Shown: positions 55,489 to 64,000 of the stretch, piece after piece
Position numbering within the stretch: position 1 is the first letter of the stretch
How the letters are laid out: every line of letters begins with the position of its first letter
Source of the DNA: Pseudomonas citronellolis
GTDB lineage: Bacteria; Pseudomonadota; Gammaproteobacteria; Pseudomonadales; Pseudomonadaceae
Length of the DNA: 64,000 nucleotides
NCBI RefSeq assembly: GCF_900112375.1
Contig: NZ_FOLS01000010.1
Location: forward strand, 62,001 to 126,000
Reading direction: 5' to 3'
Program-made: the position numbers and the translations under genes
Notes under the pieces: model-generated
Seen by the model: the letters and a program-made list of their open reading frames with translations, nothing else
The model's database searches: none
What the model was told of the DNA's origin: nothing

Positions 55489-57119
55489 TGTCGACAAGTA
55501 CAGAAAACCAGAATGGCGAGCGGATGAGTTTTGAAAACAGACTCTCTCCCGCGACGACCTCTGGAATCAAAGTGTTCCTGTGGGCACTTGTGGTCGCGCT
55601 ACTGGCTCTACGAGTGGGTAATCACAACCTGATCCTGGCCAGCCTCTGGGCAGAAGACGGAACAGTGTTTCTCAACCAGGCCAATGCAATTGGCTTCCAC
55701 TCCCTATGGCTGCCCTACAATGGCTACCTTCACCTCTATCCCAGGATAACGGCGCTGCTGGCAACTTGGCTGCCGCTGTCGGCAGTCCCCTTGTTCTTCA
55801 ATGTTAGCTGGTTCCTTGCCGTTGCCGCAGCGGCTTTCTCCTTGTACTACTTCGCCAGAAAGCAGGCATTCGGCCCTATGGCCTGCTTGCTATTGATAGC
55901 CTGCGTACTACTCCAGCCCAGCGGTGGTGAAACACTCTTCACCTTGACCAATGCCCAGTGGTTCATCGGCATAGCACTCATTTTATATATCTGCGGCCCC
56001 AACAATCCGAAACCCAGTCCTGCGACTTACCTGGCATTGGCTCTCGCCGCCCTGACCGGTCCGTTCGCCCTTATCGCCCTTCCTGTTCTTCTTGTCCAAA
56101 GCCTCTATGCTCGAAAAGCAATGCCCTCTCTGGGTAGCTGCCTGATATTATTGATTTGTTCTGGCATCCAACTTTATTTCCTCATCAACAGTGACCGGAT
56201 GGGGGGAGGCAGAGTACTGGACACCAACTATCAACACTGGCTGAAAGCACTCTGGACATCGCTGAGCTTCGGCTTGAGTTCAAGAGCCGGCAGTATTTGC
56301 GCCCTAGCAATCTGGGTTATATTCCTGACCGCAACGGCAAAGCAATTGCGCTCAGGAAATCGCCAGGCAATCACCCTGCAAATCTCACTCCTTTTCCTCG
56401 CCGGTCTACTGCTGGCAGCGGGCATAATGACGGAGAAGCAGGCACCCCATACTCTAAGCCCCTTGGGCGCGGGTTCGCGTTACTACCTCATACCCTATAC
56501 GCTGCTTATAGTTTCGGCATTCCTGTCCTTGCGCCGCTATCCAGTCCTCGGACTACTGGCACTATTGCTCTTCTCGATTATCTGTACGAAGGGCTTCATG
56601 AAGCTCGATCGCGGCGAACTGCAATGGCCTGCCTATACCCGCCTTGCCAAGATAGCTGCCCCCCTTTACATACCCATCGCACCCAATACCGGAGCGTTCC
56701 CAGGTTGGTCGGTATATACGGAGGCGCCTACGCACCCCGGCCGCACTATCGGTCTTCCTCTGGAAAATACTTATACCTATAACGCCCAGGCATCGATCCA
56801 GCCAGAGGGCCTTGGCATCCAGCCCACCTCTTCGGACCCGCTCATACGATTCGTTATTCCAGCGTGTACTGACAGCAGATACATCGGTGTCATCATCAAT
56901 GCCTGGAGAGAACAGGATGGTTTCGTCCAAATGTTCTGGGGAAAAGACTTCGCCTTCGATGAGCAGCACTCCCTACGCCGTTACTATCCGGCCGGCGATA
57001 CCACCATCCAGTTTGCCTATGAACGAAGAGAAACTGACAATACCGTCCGCTTGGACCCATCGGAGAACCAGGGAAAAATCGTGATCCGAGATATCCAACT
57101 CAGTTGCCTGGGAGACTAA
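55488..57119 (+). CDS. Second GT-C-like membrane protein
   Basis: The 543-residue protein begins at ATG 55488, overlapping the previous stop by one base. It has about ten hydrophobic segments (about 25-390), with SLWAEDGTVFLNQAN after the first as a GT-C-like acidic loop. A C-terminal soluble part (about 400-543: RFVIPACTDSRYIGVIINAW) follows. No family is recognised. Low GC and pairing with the 770-residue protein suggest joint acquisition. A polyprenyl-sugar transferase is plausible. Confidence 0.55.
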   Translation: MSTSTENQNGERMSFENRLSPATTSGIKVFLWALVVALLALRVGNHNLILASLWAEDGTVFLNQANAIGFHSLWLPYNGYLHLYPRITALLATWLPLSAVPLFFNVSWFLAVAAAAFSLYYFARKQAFGPMACLLLIACVLLQPSGGETLFTLTNAQWFIGIALILYICGPNNPKPSPATYLALALAALTGPFALIALPVLLVQSLYARKAMPSLGSCLILLICSGIQLYFLINSDRMGGGRVLDTNYQHWLKALWTSLSFGLSSRAGSICALAIWVIFLTATAKQLRSGNRQAITLQISLLFLAGLLLAAGIMTEKQAPHTLSPLGAGSRYYLIPYTLLIVSAFLSLRRYPVLGLLALLLFSIICTKGFMKLDRGELQWPAYTRLAKIAAPLYIPIAPNTGAFPGWSVYTEAPTHPGRTIGLPLENTYTYNAQASIQPEGLGIQPTSSDPLIRFVIPACTDSRYIGVIINAWREQDGFVQMFWGKDFAFDEQHSLRRYYPAGDTTIQFAYERRETDNTVRLDPSENQGKIVIRDIQLSCLGD

Positions 57120-57124
57120 CCTGC

Positions 57125-58063
57125 ATGACTACCCCAAAGATCCTCCTCCCCGGCGGAGCCGGCCTGGTCGGCCAGAACCTGGTCGCCCAGCTCAAGGAGC
57201 GCGGCTACACCAACCTGGTGATTCTCGACAAGCACCGGGCCAACCTGGACATCCTGCGTAGCCTGCACCCCGAACTGACCATCGAGTACGCCGACCTCGC
57301 CGAGAGCGGCGACTGGGAAAAACACTTCGAGGGGGCGGATACCGTGGTCATGCTGCAGGCCCAGATCGGCGACCCGAACCCCGAGCCCTTCGTGCGCAAC
57401 AACATCACCTCGACCGAACGCATCCTCGGGCTGATCAAGCGCTACGAAATTCCCTACACGGTGCACATCAGCTCCTCCGTGGTGGAGTCGGTCGCCGACG
57501 ACCACTACACCAACACCAAGAAGGAACAGGAGCGCATCGTTCTCGAGAGCGGGATCAACTGCGTAGTACTACGCCCGACCCTGATGTTCGGCTGGTTCGA
57601 CCGCAAGCACCTGGGCTGGCTGTCGCGCTTCATGCAGAAGGTGCCGGTGTTCCCGATCCCCGGCGACGGCCGCTACATGCGCCAGCCGCTTTACGCCGGC
57701 GACTTCAGCAGCATCATCGTCAGTTGCATCGAGTCGCGCATCGCCGGCCAGGTGTACAACATCACCGGTCTGGAAGAGATCGACTACATCGACATCATCC
57801 GTACCATTCGCAACACCACCGGCGCCAAGTGCCTGCTGCTGAAGATTCCCTACGGGCTGTTCTACGTGCTGCTGAAGATCTGGGCCCTGTTCGACAAGAA
57901 CCCGCCCTTCACCGCCGATCAGCTCAAGGCCCTGGTGGCCCGCGACGAGTTTGAAGTCATCGATTGGCCGGGTATCTTCCAGGTCCGCCCCACGCCTTTC
58001 GCCAAGGCCGTGGAGGAAACCTTCAAGCACCCCACCTACAGCAAGGTCGTACTGGAATTCTGA
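57125..58063 (+). CDS. NAD-dependent epimerase/dehydratase (SDR)
   Basis: The 312-residue extended SDR has GGAGLVGQNLVAQL, an ADLAESGDWEKHF segment, SSSVVESVADDHYTNTKKEQERIV (Tyr-x3-Lys) and a GWFDRKHLGWLSRF substrate region. The sugar-nucleotide or lipid-linked substrate cannot be told. It precedes the FAD oxidoreductase by a one-base overlap. Confidence 0.75.
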   Translation: MTTPKILLPGGAGLVGQNLVAQLKERGYTNLVILDKHRANLDILRSLHPELTIEYADLAESGDWEKHFEGADTVVMLQAQIGDPNPEPFVRNNITSTERILGLIKRYEIPYTVHISSSVVESVADDHYTNTKKEQERIVLESGINCVVLRPTLMFGWFDRKHLGWLSRFMQKVPVFPIPGDGRYMRQPLYAGDFSSIIVSCIESRIAGQVYNITGLEEIDYIDIIRTIRNTTGAKCLLLKIPYGLFYVLLKIWALFDKNPPFTADQLKALVARDEFEVIDWPGIFQVRPTPFAKAVEETFKHPTYSKVVLEF

Positions 58064-59358
58064 TGAAGGACAATCAACGCATCGCCGTGCTCGGCGCAGG
58101 TCCAATGGGCCTGGCCGTCGCCTACCAACTGGTCAGGGATGGCCACCGCCCGGTGATCTTCGAGGCCGACGATCGGGTCGGCGGCATGACCGCCCACTTC
58201 GACTTCGGCGGCCTGTCGATCGAGCGCTACTACCATTTCCATTGCATCTCCGACCACGCCTTCCTCAAGGTGCTGGACGAGCTCGGCCTGGCCGACAGGA
58301 TGCGCTGGGTGGAAACCAGGATGGGCTATTGGTATCGAGGCAAGGTGCAGCCCTGGGGCAACCCGTTCGCCCTGCTGAAATTCTCGGGCCTGAGCTTCAT
58401 CGCCAAGTTCCGCTATGGCCTGCATGCCTTCCTGTCGACCAAACGCAACGACTGGCGTCCGCTGGATCATGTCGAGGCGACCGGCTGGATCAAGCGCTGG
58501 GTGGGTGCCGAAGCCTATGAGGTACTCTGGCGCCGGCTGTTCGACTACAAATTCTACGACTATTCGGACAACCTTTCGGCGGCCTGGATCTGGAGCCGCA
58601 TCCGCCGTATCGGCCGCTCCCGCTACAACTTGTTCAAGGAGAAGCTGGGTTATCTCGAAGGCGGCTCGGAAACCTTGCTGCATGGCCTGCGCGACTACAT
58701 CCAGCGGCATGGCGGCGAGTTCCGCCTGGGCACGCCGGCAAGCAAGGTCGTGATCGAGAACGGCAAGGTCAACGGAGTAGAGGCCGGTGGCGAGCTGCAT
58801 ACCTTCGACAAGGTCGTCAGTACCATCCCGCTGCCTTATGTGCCACGACTGATGCCGGATCTGCCGGCAGCGACACTCGACGCCTTCCGCTCGGTGAAAA
58901 ACATCGCCGTGGTCTGCGTGATCGCCAAGCTGCGCAAGGCGGTAACCGAGAACTTCTGGCTCAACACCAACGACCCGGAAATGGACATCCCCGGCCTGGT
59001 GGAATACAGCAACCTGCGGCCGCTGGACGAGCATATCGTCTACGTCCCCTTCTACATGCCCGGCGAACATCCCAAGTTCCAGGAGCCGGACCAGGCTTTC
59101 CTCGACAAGGTGAAACGCTACCTGCAGAAGATCAACCCGCAGCTCACCGACGCCGACTTCCTGGAGATGCGCGCCAGCCGCTACCGCTATGCCCAGCCGA
59201 TCTGCGACCCGGGCTACCTGGAGCACCTGCCGCCGGTGGAGTTGCCGGTACGCGGTTTGTGGGCGGCGGATACCTCCTACTACTACCCGGAAGATCGCGG
59301 CATCTCGGAGAGCATCGACTTCGGCCGCAAGATGGCCAGGCAGGCGGCGGAGAAATGA
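58063..59358 (+). CDS. FAD-dependent oxidoreductase (UDP-galactopyranose mutase/amine oxidase-like)
   Basis: The 431-residue protein has the dinucleotide motif AVLGAGPMGLAVAYQLVRDGHRPVIFEADDRVGGMTA. The C-terminal GLWAADTSYYYPEDRGISESIDFGRKMA is of the amine oxidase/protoporphyrinogen oxidase kind. Such proteins pair with an SDR and a GtrA protein in several bacterial glycan clusters. The reaction is unknown; ring contraction or oxidation of a sugar is possible. Confidence 0.72.
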   Translation: MKDNQRIAVLGAGPMGLAVAYQLVRDGHRPVIFEADDRVGGMTAHFDFGGLSIERYYHFHCISDHAFLKVLDELGLADRMRWVETRMGYWYRGKVQPWGNPFALLKFSGLSFIAKFRYGLHAFLSTKRNDWRPLDHVEATGWIKRWVGAEAYEVLWRRLFDYKFYDYSDNLSAAWIWSRIRRIGRSRYNLFKEKLGYLEGGSETLLHGLRDYIQRHGGEFRLGTPASKVVIENGKVNGVEAGGELHTFDKVVSTIPLPYVPRLMPDLPAATLDAFRSVKNIAVVCVIAKLRKAVTENFWLNTNDPEMDIPGLVEYSNLRPLDEHIVYVPFYMPGEHPKFQEPDQAFLDKVKRYLQKINPQLTDADFLEMRASRYRYAQPICDPGYLEHLPPVELPVRGLWAADTSYYYPEDRGISESIDFGRKMARQAAEK

Positions 59359-59783
59359 TCAGGCACTTCTTCTCCATACAGTTCCTCACGTTCATTGGCG
59401 TAGGGGTCACCGCGGCGCTGGCAAACTGGTGCAGCCGCTATGCCCTGAGCAAGGAGCTGAACTACTCGCTGGCGGTGCTCCTGGCCTACCTGGTCGGGAT
59501 CAGCGTTGCCTTCCTGCTCAACCGACGCTTCGTCTTTCCCGGTTCGCCACGTCCCATAGCAGCCCAGGCCAGGGAGTTCCTGCTGGTCAACATCGCCTTC
59601 ATGCCGGTGGTCTGGGTGGCAGCCCTGGGCTTTCGCTACCTGTTCCGCCAGGCGGGCCTGGAGAACATCGCCGACGGCCTGGCCCATGCCATCTCCCTGG
59701 CCGTTCCGGCCTTCGCCACTTTCCTGATCTACAAGTTCTTCACTTTCGGCGGGGCAAAGCAGGAAGGCGACATCAGCAAGTAG
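59355..59783 (+). CDS. GtrA-family membrane protein (lipid-linked sugar flippase candidate)
   Basis: The 142-residue protein has four hydrophobic segments and the GtrA pattern (FFSIQFLTFIGVGVTAALANW, AYLVGISVAFLLNRRFVF, FATFLIYKFFTFGG). GtrA proteins are proposed to flip polyprenyl-phosphate sugars. Mycobacterial Rv3789, a GtrA protein, lies in the arabinogalactan cluster next to dprE1/dprE2. It closes the cluster with a four-base overlap. Confidence 0.82.
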   Translation: MIRHFFSIQFLTFIGVGVTAALANWCSRYALSKELNYSLAVLLAYLVGISVAFLLNRRFVFPGSPRPIAAQAREFLLVNIAFMPVVWVAALGFRYLFRQAGLENIADGLAHAISLAVPAFATFLIYKFFTFGGAKQEGDISK

Positions 59784-60112
59784 TAACGGGGAAGAGCGAT
59801 CCCGGAAGCGCCTGGCGGAAATCCCGCCGAAGAAGCCGACGTATAAGCGGATTCTTGCCGATTCCGGCGGCGCCTGCGTGACTGAAAGCCAGAGGGTATG
59901 GGGCATTGCGTCGCACCCCTTGCCTGGCACGGAGCTTGCGGTACAGCGCCCAGGTGCCTCGCGTACCTCCCTCGCCGTGATGTTCGATCACGGCGCCCAC
60001 TGGGCCACAAGCCCGGCGGTGTCTCTCCGGCCGAACGGCCATGGCGTACATCCGCATGGATGGCGCCGCCCGTGCAGCGACCCTGGACGGGCAACCCTCC
60101 CTATATAGAAGC

Positions 60113-60141
60113 AAGCCCGACCACCCTGTCGGGCTTTTTTC
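60113..60141 (+). terminator. Rho-independent terminator upstream of arcD
   Basis: The 9-bp stem AAGCCCGAC/GTCGGGCTT (60113-60121, 60128-60136) is followed by a run of T to 60140. It probably ends the glycan-cluster transcript and insulates arcDABC. Confidence 0.85.
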
Positions 60142-60367
60142 TGCCTGTCATCCAGGTCGCGAAATAACTTCTGACAGATTTTTCCGAAACGCCCCGGAAC
60201 GGCCTGATCCATTCACGCCGTCAATGGCAATCCGAAAGTCACCGGAAAGCCATCCAGATTTCACATGGATCCCCTCTAAATCAGGCGACAACGACAAACC
60301 TCTCCTATCGTTCCTATTCAAGCGGACCGGCACCGCTGCGCAGTTGGAAACATTTGTTAGCAGGCTA

Positions 60368-60381
60368 TTGATATAGGTCAG
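60368..60381 (+). promoter_or_regulatory. Candidate Anr/FNR box of the arcDABC promoter
   Basis: TTGATATAGGTCAG has the TTGAT-N4-(A/G)TCA(A/G) form of the Anr site. Downstream hexamers that could be the -10 are TAATGA (60406) and TACACT (60412), putting the box near -43 or -50. In P. aeruginosa the arc operon needs Anr under low oxygen, and also ArgR. The precise start site is not fixed. Confidence 0.55.
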
Positions 60382-60446
60382 GGGGGTTCCCTGACAGTCG
60401 GCGCCTAATGACTACACTCTCCAACTCCTATAGGGAGATTCCGAAA

Positions 60447-61895
60447 ATGTCGCAAGAAAGCAGCCAAAAACTACGACTTGGGGCACTTACCGCTCTCGTC
60501 GTCGGATCCATGGTCGGCGGGGGTATCTTCTCTCTCCCGCAAAACATGGCCGCCAGTGCAGACGTCGGCGCCATTCTCATCGGTTGGGCCATCACCGCGG
60601 TCGGCATGCTGACCCTGGCCTTCGTCTTCCAGACCCTCGCCAACCGCAAGCCCAACCTCGACGGCGGTGTGTATGCCTACGCCAAGGCCGGTTTCGGTGA
60701 CTACATGGGCTTCTCCTCGGCCTGGGGCTACTGGATCAGCGCCTGGCTGGGCAACGTCGGCTACTTCATGCTGCTGTTCAGCACCCTGGGCTACTTCTTC
60801 CCGGTCTTCGGCAAGGGCGACACCATCCCGGCGATCATCGCCGCGTCGGTGCTGCTGTGGGCCCTGCATTTCCTGGTGCTGCGCGGGATCAAGGAAGCGG
60901 CGTTCATCAACACCATCACCACCATCGCCAAGATAGTGCCGCTGTTCCTGTTCATCCTGATCTGCCTGTTCGCCTTCAAGCTGGACATCTTCACCACCGA
61001 CATCTGGGGCCTGGGCAATCCCGACCTGGGCAGCGTGATGAACCAGGTGCGCAACATGATGCTGGTCACCGTGTGGGTGTTCATCGGCATCGAGGGCGCG
61101 AGCATCTTCTCCTCCCGCGCGGAAAAACGTAGCGACGTCGGCAAGGCCACGGTCATCGGCTTCATCACCGTGCTGCTGCTGCTGGTGCTGGTGAACGTGC
61201 TGTCCATGGGCGTGATGACCCAGCCGGAACTGGCCAAGCTGCAGAACCCGTCGATGGCGCTGGTGCTGGAGCACGTGGTCGGCCACTGGGGCGCGGTGCT
61301 GATCAGCGTCGGTCTGTTGATCTCCCTGCTCGGAGCCCTGCTGTCCTGGGTGCTGCTGTGCGCCGAGATCATGTTCGCCGCGGCCAAGGACCACACCATG
61401 CCGGAGTTCCTGCGCAAGGAGAACGCCAACCAGGTGCCGGCCAACGCCCTGTGGCTGACCAACATCTGCGTGCAGGTCTTCCTGGTCATCGTCTTCTTCA
61501 CCTCGGGCGACTCCAGCGGCATGGACCCGTACACCAAGATGCTGCTGCTCTCCACCTCGATGATCCTCATCCCGTACTTCTGGTCGGCGGCCTATGCGCT
61601 GCTGCTGACAGTGCGCGGCGAGACCTACGAGCAGGATGCGAGCGAGCGCAACAAGGACCTGATCATCGCGGGCATCTCGGTGATCTACGCCGTCTGGCTG
61701 ATCTATGCCGGCGGCCTGAAATACCTGCTGCTGTCGGCGCTGCTGTACGCACCAGGCGTCATCCTCTTCGCGAAAGCGAAACGTGAAGTCGGCCAACCGA
61801 TCTTCACCAACGTCGAGAAGCTCATCTTCGCAGGTGTCGTGATCGGTGCACTGATCGCGGCATACGGCCTCTACGACGGCTTCCTTACTCTGTGA
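60447..61895 (+). CDS. arcD: Arginine/ornithine antiporter ArcD
   Basis: The 482-residue APC-type permease has about twelve membrane segments ([33 protein letters not shown] at the start). [31 protein letters not shown] is the family's central motif. It exchanges arginine for ornithine. It is followed closely by arcA, 17 bases downstream. Start ATG 60447 follows AGGGAG. Confidence 0.97.
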   Translation: MSQESSQKLRLGALTALVVGSMVGGGIFSLPQNMAASADVGAILIGWAITAVGMLTLAFVFQTLANRKPNLDGGVYAYAKAGFGDYMGFSSAWGYWISAWLGNVGYFMLLFSTLGYFFPVFGKGDTIPAIIAASVLLWALHFLVLRGIKEAAFINTITTIAKIVPLFLFILICLFAFKLDIFTTDIWGLGNPDLGSVMNQVRNMMLVTVWVFIGIEGASIFSSRAEKRSDVGKATVIGFITVLLLLVLVNVLSMGVMTQPELAKLQNPSMALVLEHVVGHWGAVLISVGLLISLLGALLSWVLLCAEIMFAAAKDHTMPEFLRKENANQVPANALWLTNICVQVFLVIVFFTSGDSSGMDPYTKMLLLSTSMILIPYFWSAAYALLLTVRGETYEQDASERNKDLIIAGISVIYAVWLIYAGGLKYLLLSALLYAPGVILFAKAKREVGQPIFTNVEKLIFAGVVIGALIAAYGLYDGFLTL

Positions 61896-61912
61896 CATCA
61901 CTGGAGACACTC

Positions 61913-63169
61913 ATGAGCACGGAAAAAACCAAACTTGGCGTCCACTCCGAAGCTGGCAAATTGCGCAAAGTGATGGTCTGCTCGCCCGGTCTTGCCCACC
62001 AACGCCTGACCCCTAGCAACTGCGACGAGTTGCTGTTCGACGACGTAATCTGGGTAAACCAGGCCAAGCGCGACCACTTCGATTTCGTCACCAAGATGCG
62101 CGAGCGCGGCGTCGACGTCCTGGAAATGCACAACCTGCTGACTGAGACCGTCCAGAACCCCGAAGCGCTGAAATGGATCCTCGATCGCAAGATCACCGCC
62201 GACAGCGTCGGCCTGGGCCTGACCCACGAACTGCGCGCCTGGCTGGAAGGCCTCGAGCCGCGACGACTGGCCGAATTCCTCATCGGTGGCGTGACCGCCG
62301 ACGACATCCCGGAAACCGAAGGCTCCAAGCCGCTGAAGATGTTCCGCGACTACCTGGGCCACTCCAGCTTCCTGCTGCCGCCGCTGCCCAACACCCAGTT
62401 CACCCGCGACACCACCTGCTGGATCTACGGCGGCGTGACGCTGAACCCGATGTACTGGCCGGCGCGTCGCCAGGAAACCCTGCTGACCACCGCCATCTAC
62501 AAGTTCCACCCGGAATTCACCAACGCCGAATTCGAGGTCTGGTACGGCGACCCGGACAAGGACCACGGCTCCTCCACCCTCGAAGGCGGCGACGTCATGC
62601 CCATCGGCAATGGCGTGGTGCTGATCGGCATGGGCGAGCGGACTTCCCGCCAGGCCATCGGCCAGGTCGCCCAGTCGCTGTTCGCCAAGGGCGCGGTCGA
62701 GAAAGTCATAGTCGCCGGCCTGCCGAAATCCCGCGCGGCCATGCACCTGGACACCGTGTTCAGCTTCTGCGACCGCGACCTGGTCACCGTCTTCCCGGAA
62801 GTGGTCAAGGAAATCGTCGCCTTCACCCTGCGCCCGGACGAGAAGAGCCCCTACGGCATCAACGTGCAGCGCGAGGAGAAGGACTTCATCAGCGTGGTCG
62901 CCGAGGCCCTGGGCCTGAAGAAACTGCGCATCGTCGAGACCGGCGGCAACAGCTTCGCCGCCGAGCGCGAGCAGTGGGACGACGGTAACAACGTGGTCTG
63001 CGTCGAGCCCGGCGTGGTCATCGGCTACGACCGCAACACCTACACCAACACGCTGCTGCGCAAGGCCGGCGTGGAAGTCATCACCATCAGCGCCGGCGAG
63101 CTCGGCCGCGGCCGTGGCGGTGGCCACTGCATGACCTGCCCGATCATCCGCGACCCGGTCGACTACTGA
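61913..63169 (+). CDS. arcA: Arginine deiminase ArcA
   Basis: The 418-residue enzyme carries the deiminase landmarks: [59 protein letters not shown] and the catalytic Cys in [10 protein letters not shown] near the end. It hydrolyses arginine to citrulline and ammonia, the first step of the deiminase pathway. The 108-base gap to arcB holds only a ribosome site close to the ATG. Confidence 0.98.
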   Translation: MSTEKTKLGVHSEAGKLRKVMVCSPGLAHQRLTPSNCDELLFDDVIWVNQAKRDHFDFVTKMRERGVDVLEMHNLLTETVQNPEALKWILDRKITADSVGLGLTHELRAWLEGLEPRRLAEFLIGGVTADDIPETEGSKPLKMFRDYLGHSSFLLPPLPNTQFTRDTTCWIYGGVTLNPMYWPARRQETLLTTAIYKFHPEFTNAEFEVWYGDPDKDHGSSTLEGGDVMPIGNGVVLIGMGERTSRQAIGQVAQSLFAKGAVEKVIVAGLPKSRAAMHLDTVFSFCDRDLVTVFPEVVKEIVAFTLRPDEKSPYGINVQREEKDFISVVAEALGLKKLRIVETGGNSFAAEREQWDDGNNVVCVEPGVVIGYDRNTYTNTLLRKAGVEVITISAGELGRGRGGGHCMTCPIIRDPVDY

Positions 63170-63277
63170 TCGCCCGAATCCACCCTACTCAACGCGGCGG
63201 CCCCAGCCAGGGCCGCCCGCCCCGCCAGCCACAAGCTGTACTGACGAGGCCGATCCCATCCCACAAGGAGAAAGAAC

Positions 63278-64000
63278 ATGGCTTTCAACATGCACAACCG
63301 CAACCTGCTCAGCCTGATGCACCACAGCACCCGCGAGTTGCGCTACCTGCTCGACCTGTCCCGCGACCTCAAGCGCGCCAAGTACACCGGCACCGAGCAG
63401 CAACACCTCAAGGGCAACAACATCGCCCTGATCTTCGAGAAGACCTCCACCCGCACCCGCTGCGCCTTCGAGGTTGCCGCCTATGACCAGGGCGCCAACG
63501 TCACCTACATCGACCCCAACTCCTCGCAGATCGGCCACAAGGAGAGCATGAAGGACACCGCCCGCGTGCTCGGCCGCATGTACGACGCCATCGAGTACCG
63601 TGGCTTCAAGCAGGAGATCGTCGAGGAACTGGCGACGTACGCCGGCGTTCCGGTGTTCAACGGCCTGACCGACGAATACCACCCGACGCAGATGCTGGCC
63701 GACGTGCTGACCATGCGCGAGCACAGCGACAAGCCGCTGCACGACATCGCCTACGCCTACCTGGGCGACGCCCGTAACAACATGGGCAACTCCCTGCTGC
63801 TGATCGGCGCCAAGCTCGGCATGGACGTGCGCATCGCCGCGCCGAAAGCGCTGTGGCCGAGCGACGAACACGTCGCCGCCTGCAAGAAATTCGCCGAGGA
63901 AAGCGGCGCCCGCATCACCCTCACCGAGGACCCGAAGGAAGCGGTCAAGGGCGTGGACTTCATCCACACCGACGTCTGGGTCTCCATGGGCGAGCCGGTG
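63278..64000 (+). CDS. arcB: Catabolic ornithine carbamoyltransferase ArcB (3' truncated by window edge)
   Basis: The first 241 codons are present. They include the carbamoyl-phosphate motif [12 protein letters not shown] near residue 56, [26 protein letters not shown] and [19 protein letters not shown]. ArcB turns citrulline and phosphate into ornithine and carbamoyl phosphate in the deiminase pathway. AAGGAG lies seven bases before ATG 63278. The end and arcC are outside the window. Confidence 0.97.
   Translation, partial: MAFNMHNRNLLSLMHHSTRELRYLLDLSRDLKRAKYTGTEQQHLKGNNIALIFEKTSTRTRCAFEVAAYDQGANVTYIDPNSSQIGHKESMKDTARVLGRMYDAIEYRGFKQEIVEELATYAGVPVFNGLTDEYHPTQMLADVLTMREHSDKPLHDIAYAYLGDARNNMGNSLLLIGAKLGMDVRIAAPKALWPSDEHVAACKKFAEESGARITLTEDPKEAVKGVDFIHTDVWVSMGEPV

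Larger units (their letters stand above)
59784..60446. other. Intergenic region between glycan cluster and arcD
   Basis: This 663-base gap holds no convincing protein gene. It contains an 8-bp hairpin GCCGTGAT/ATCACGGC at 59974-59994, a rho-independent terminator at 60113, a 5'-leader region and an Anr-like site at 60368. The stretch before the terminator could be a structured RNA or remnant DNA; I cannot tell which. Confidence 0.5.

Overview
The window is Pseudomonas DNA, probably from the P. aeruginosa lineage but not a standard P. aeruginosa arrangement. The backbone on the right (tRNA-Thr, rmlBDAC, dctBD, arcDAB) follows the gene order I know from P. aeruginosa. The DNA is GC-rich, uses GTG/TTG starts freely and has many ATGA start/stop overlaps. 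Nothing here fixes the species.

Region 1 (1-32754) is the right-hand part of a P2-like (Peduovirus-type) prophage. The left end (terminase, portal, capsid, intact tRNA) lies outside the window. From left to right it holds head completion gpL, tail gpX, a lysis cassette (two membrane proteins, muramidase endolysin, Rz/Rz1), tail completion R/S, baseplate V-W-J-I, two tail-fibre blocks, sheath FI, tube FII, E/E' with a programmed frameshift, tape measure T, U and D. Next come a HigBA toxin-antitoxin moron, an antirepressor, a leftward repressor and a rightward early operon: a BcepMu gp16-like regulator, a CII-like protein, two Cys-rich Ogr-like proteins, a Toprim primase-helicase, a lone helicase-like ATPase, small genes, C5 and N6 DNA methyltransferases, a HicA-like protein, a DUF4224 protein and a tyrosine integrase. 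The right attachment site is a 45-nt 3' piece of tRNA-Thr(TGT). Two putative late promoters share a TGT-N13-ACA inverted repeat, and four early genes share a covarying hairpin leader.

Region 2 (32755-46339) is a cell-surface polysaccharide operon: a GT2 glycosyltransferase, rmlBDAC (dTDP-L-rhamnose), an ABC O-polysaccharide exporter (Wzm/Wzt with a carbohydrate-binding tail), a giant methyltransferase/two-glycosyltransferase protein, a HAD protein and a free-standing APS kinase CysC. Base composition drops sharply across the Wzt tail and the N-terminal half of the giant protein, which suggests cassette exchange.

Region 3 (46351-49544) is dctB-dctD, a C4-dicarboxylate two-component system. 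The dctPQM transporter genes expected next to it are absent.

Region 4 (49676-59783) occupies the place of dctPQM. It encodes what looks like the mycobacterial polyprenyl-phosphate-D-arabinofuranose pathway (HAD-UbiA phosphoribosyltransferase, DprE1-like oxidase, DprE2-like reductase), two large GT-C-like membrane proteins of lower GC, an epimerase-like SDR, an FAD oxidoreductase and a GtrA-type flippase candidate. The inference is a periplasmic glycosylation system that uses lipid-linked D-arabinofuranose or a relative.

Region 5 (60113-64000) is the arginine deiminase operon arcD-arcA-arcB (cut by the window edge), preceded by a terminator and a candidate Anr box.

All assignments come from reading the sequence and from memory of the families. 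No database search was run.
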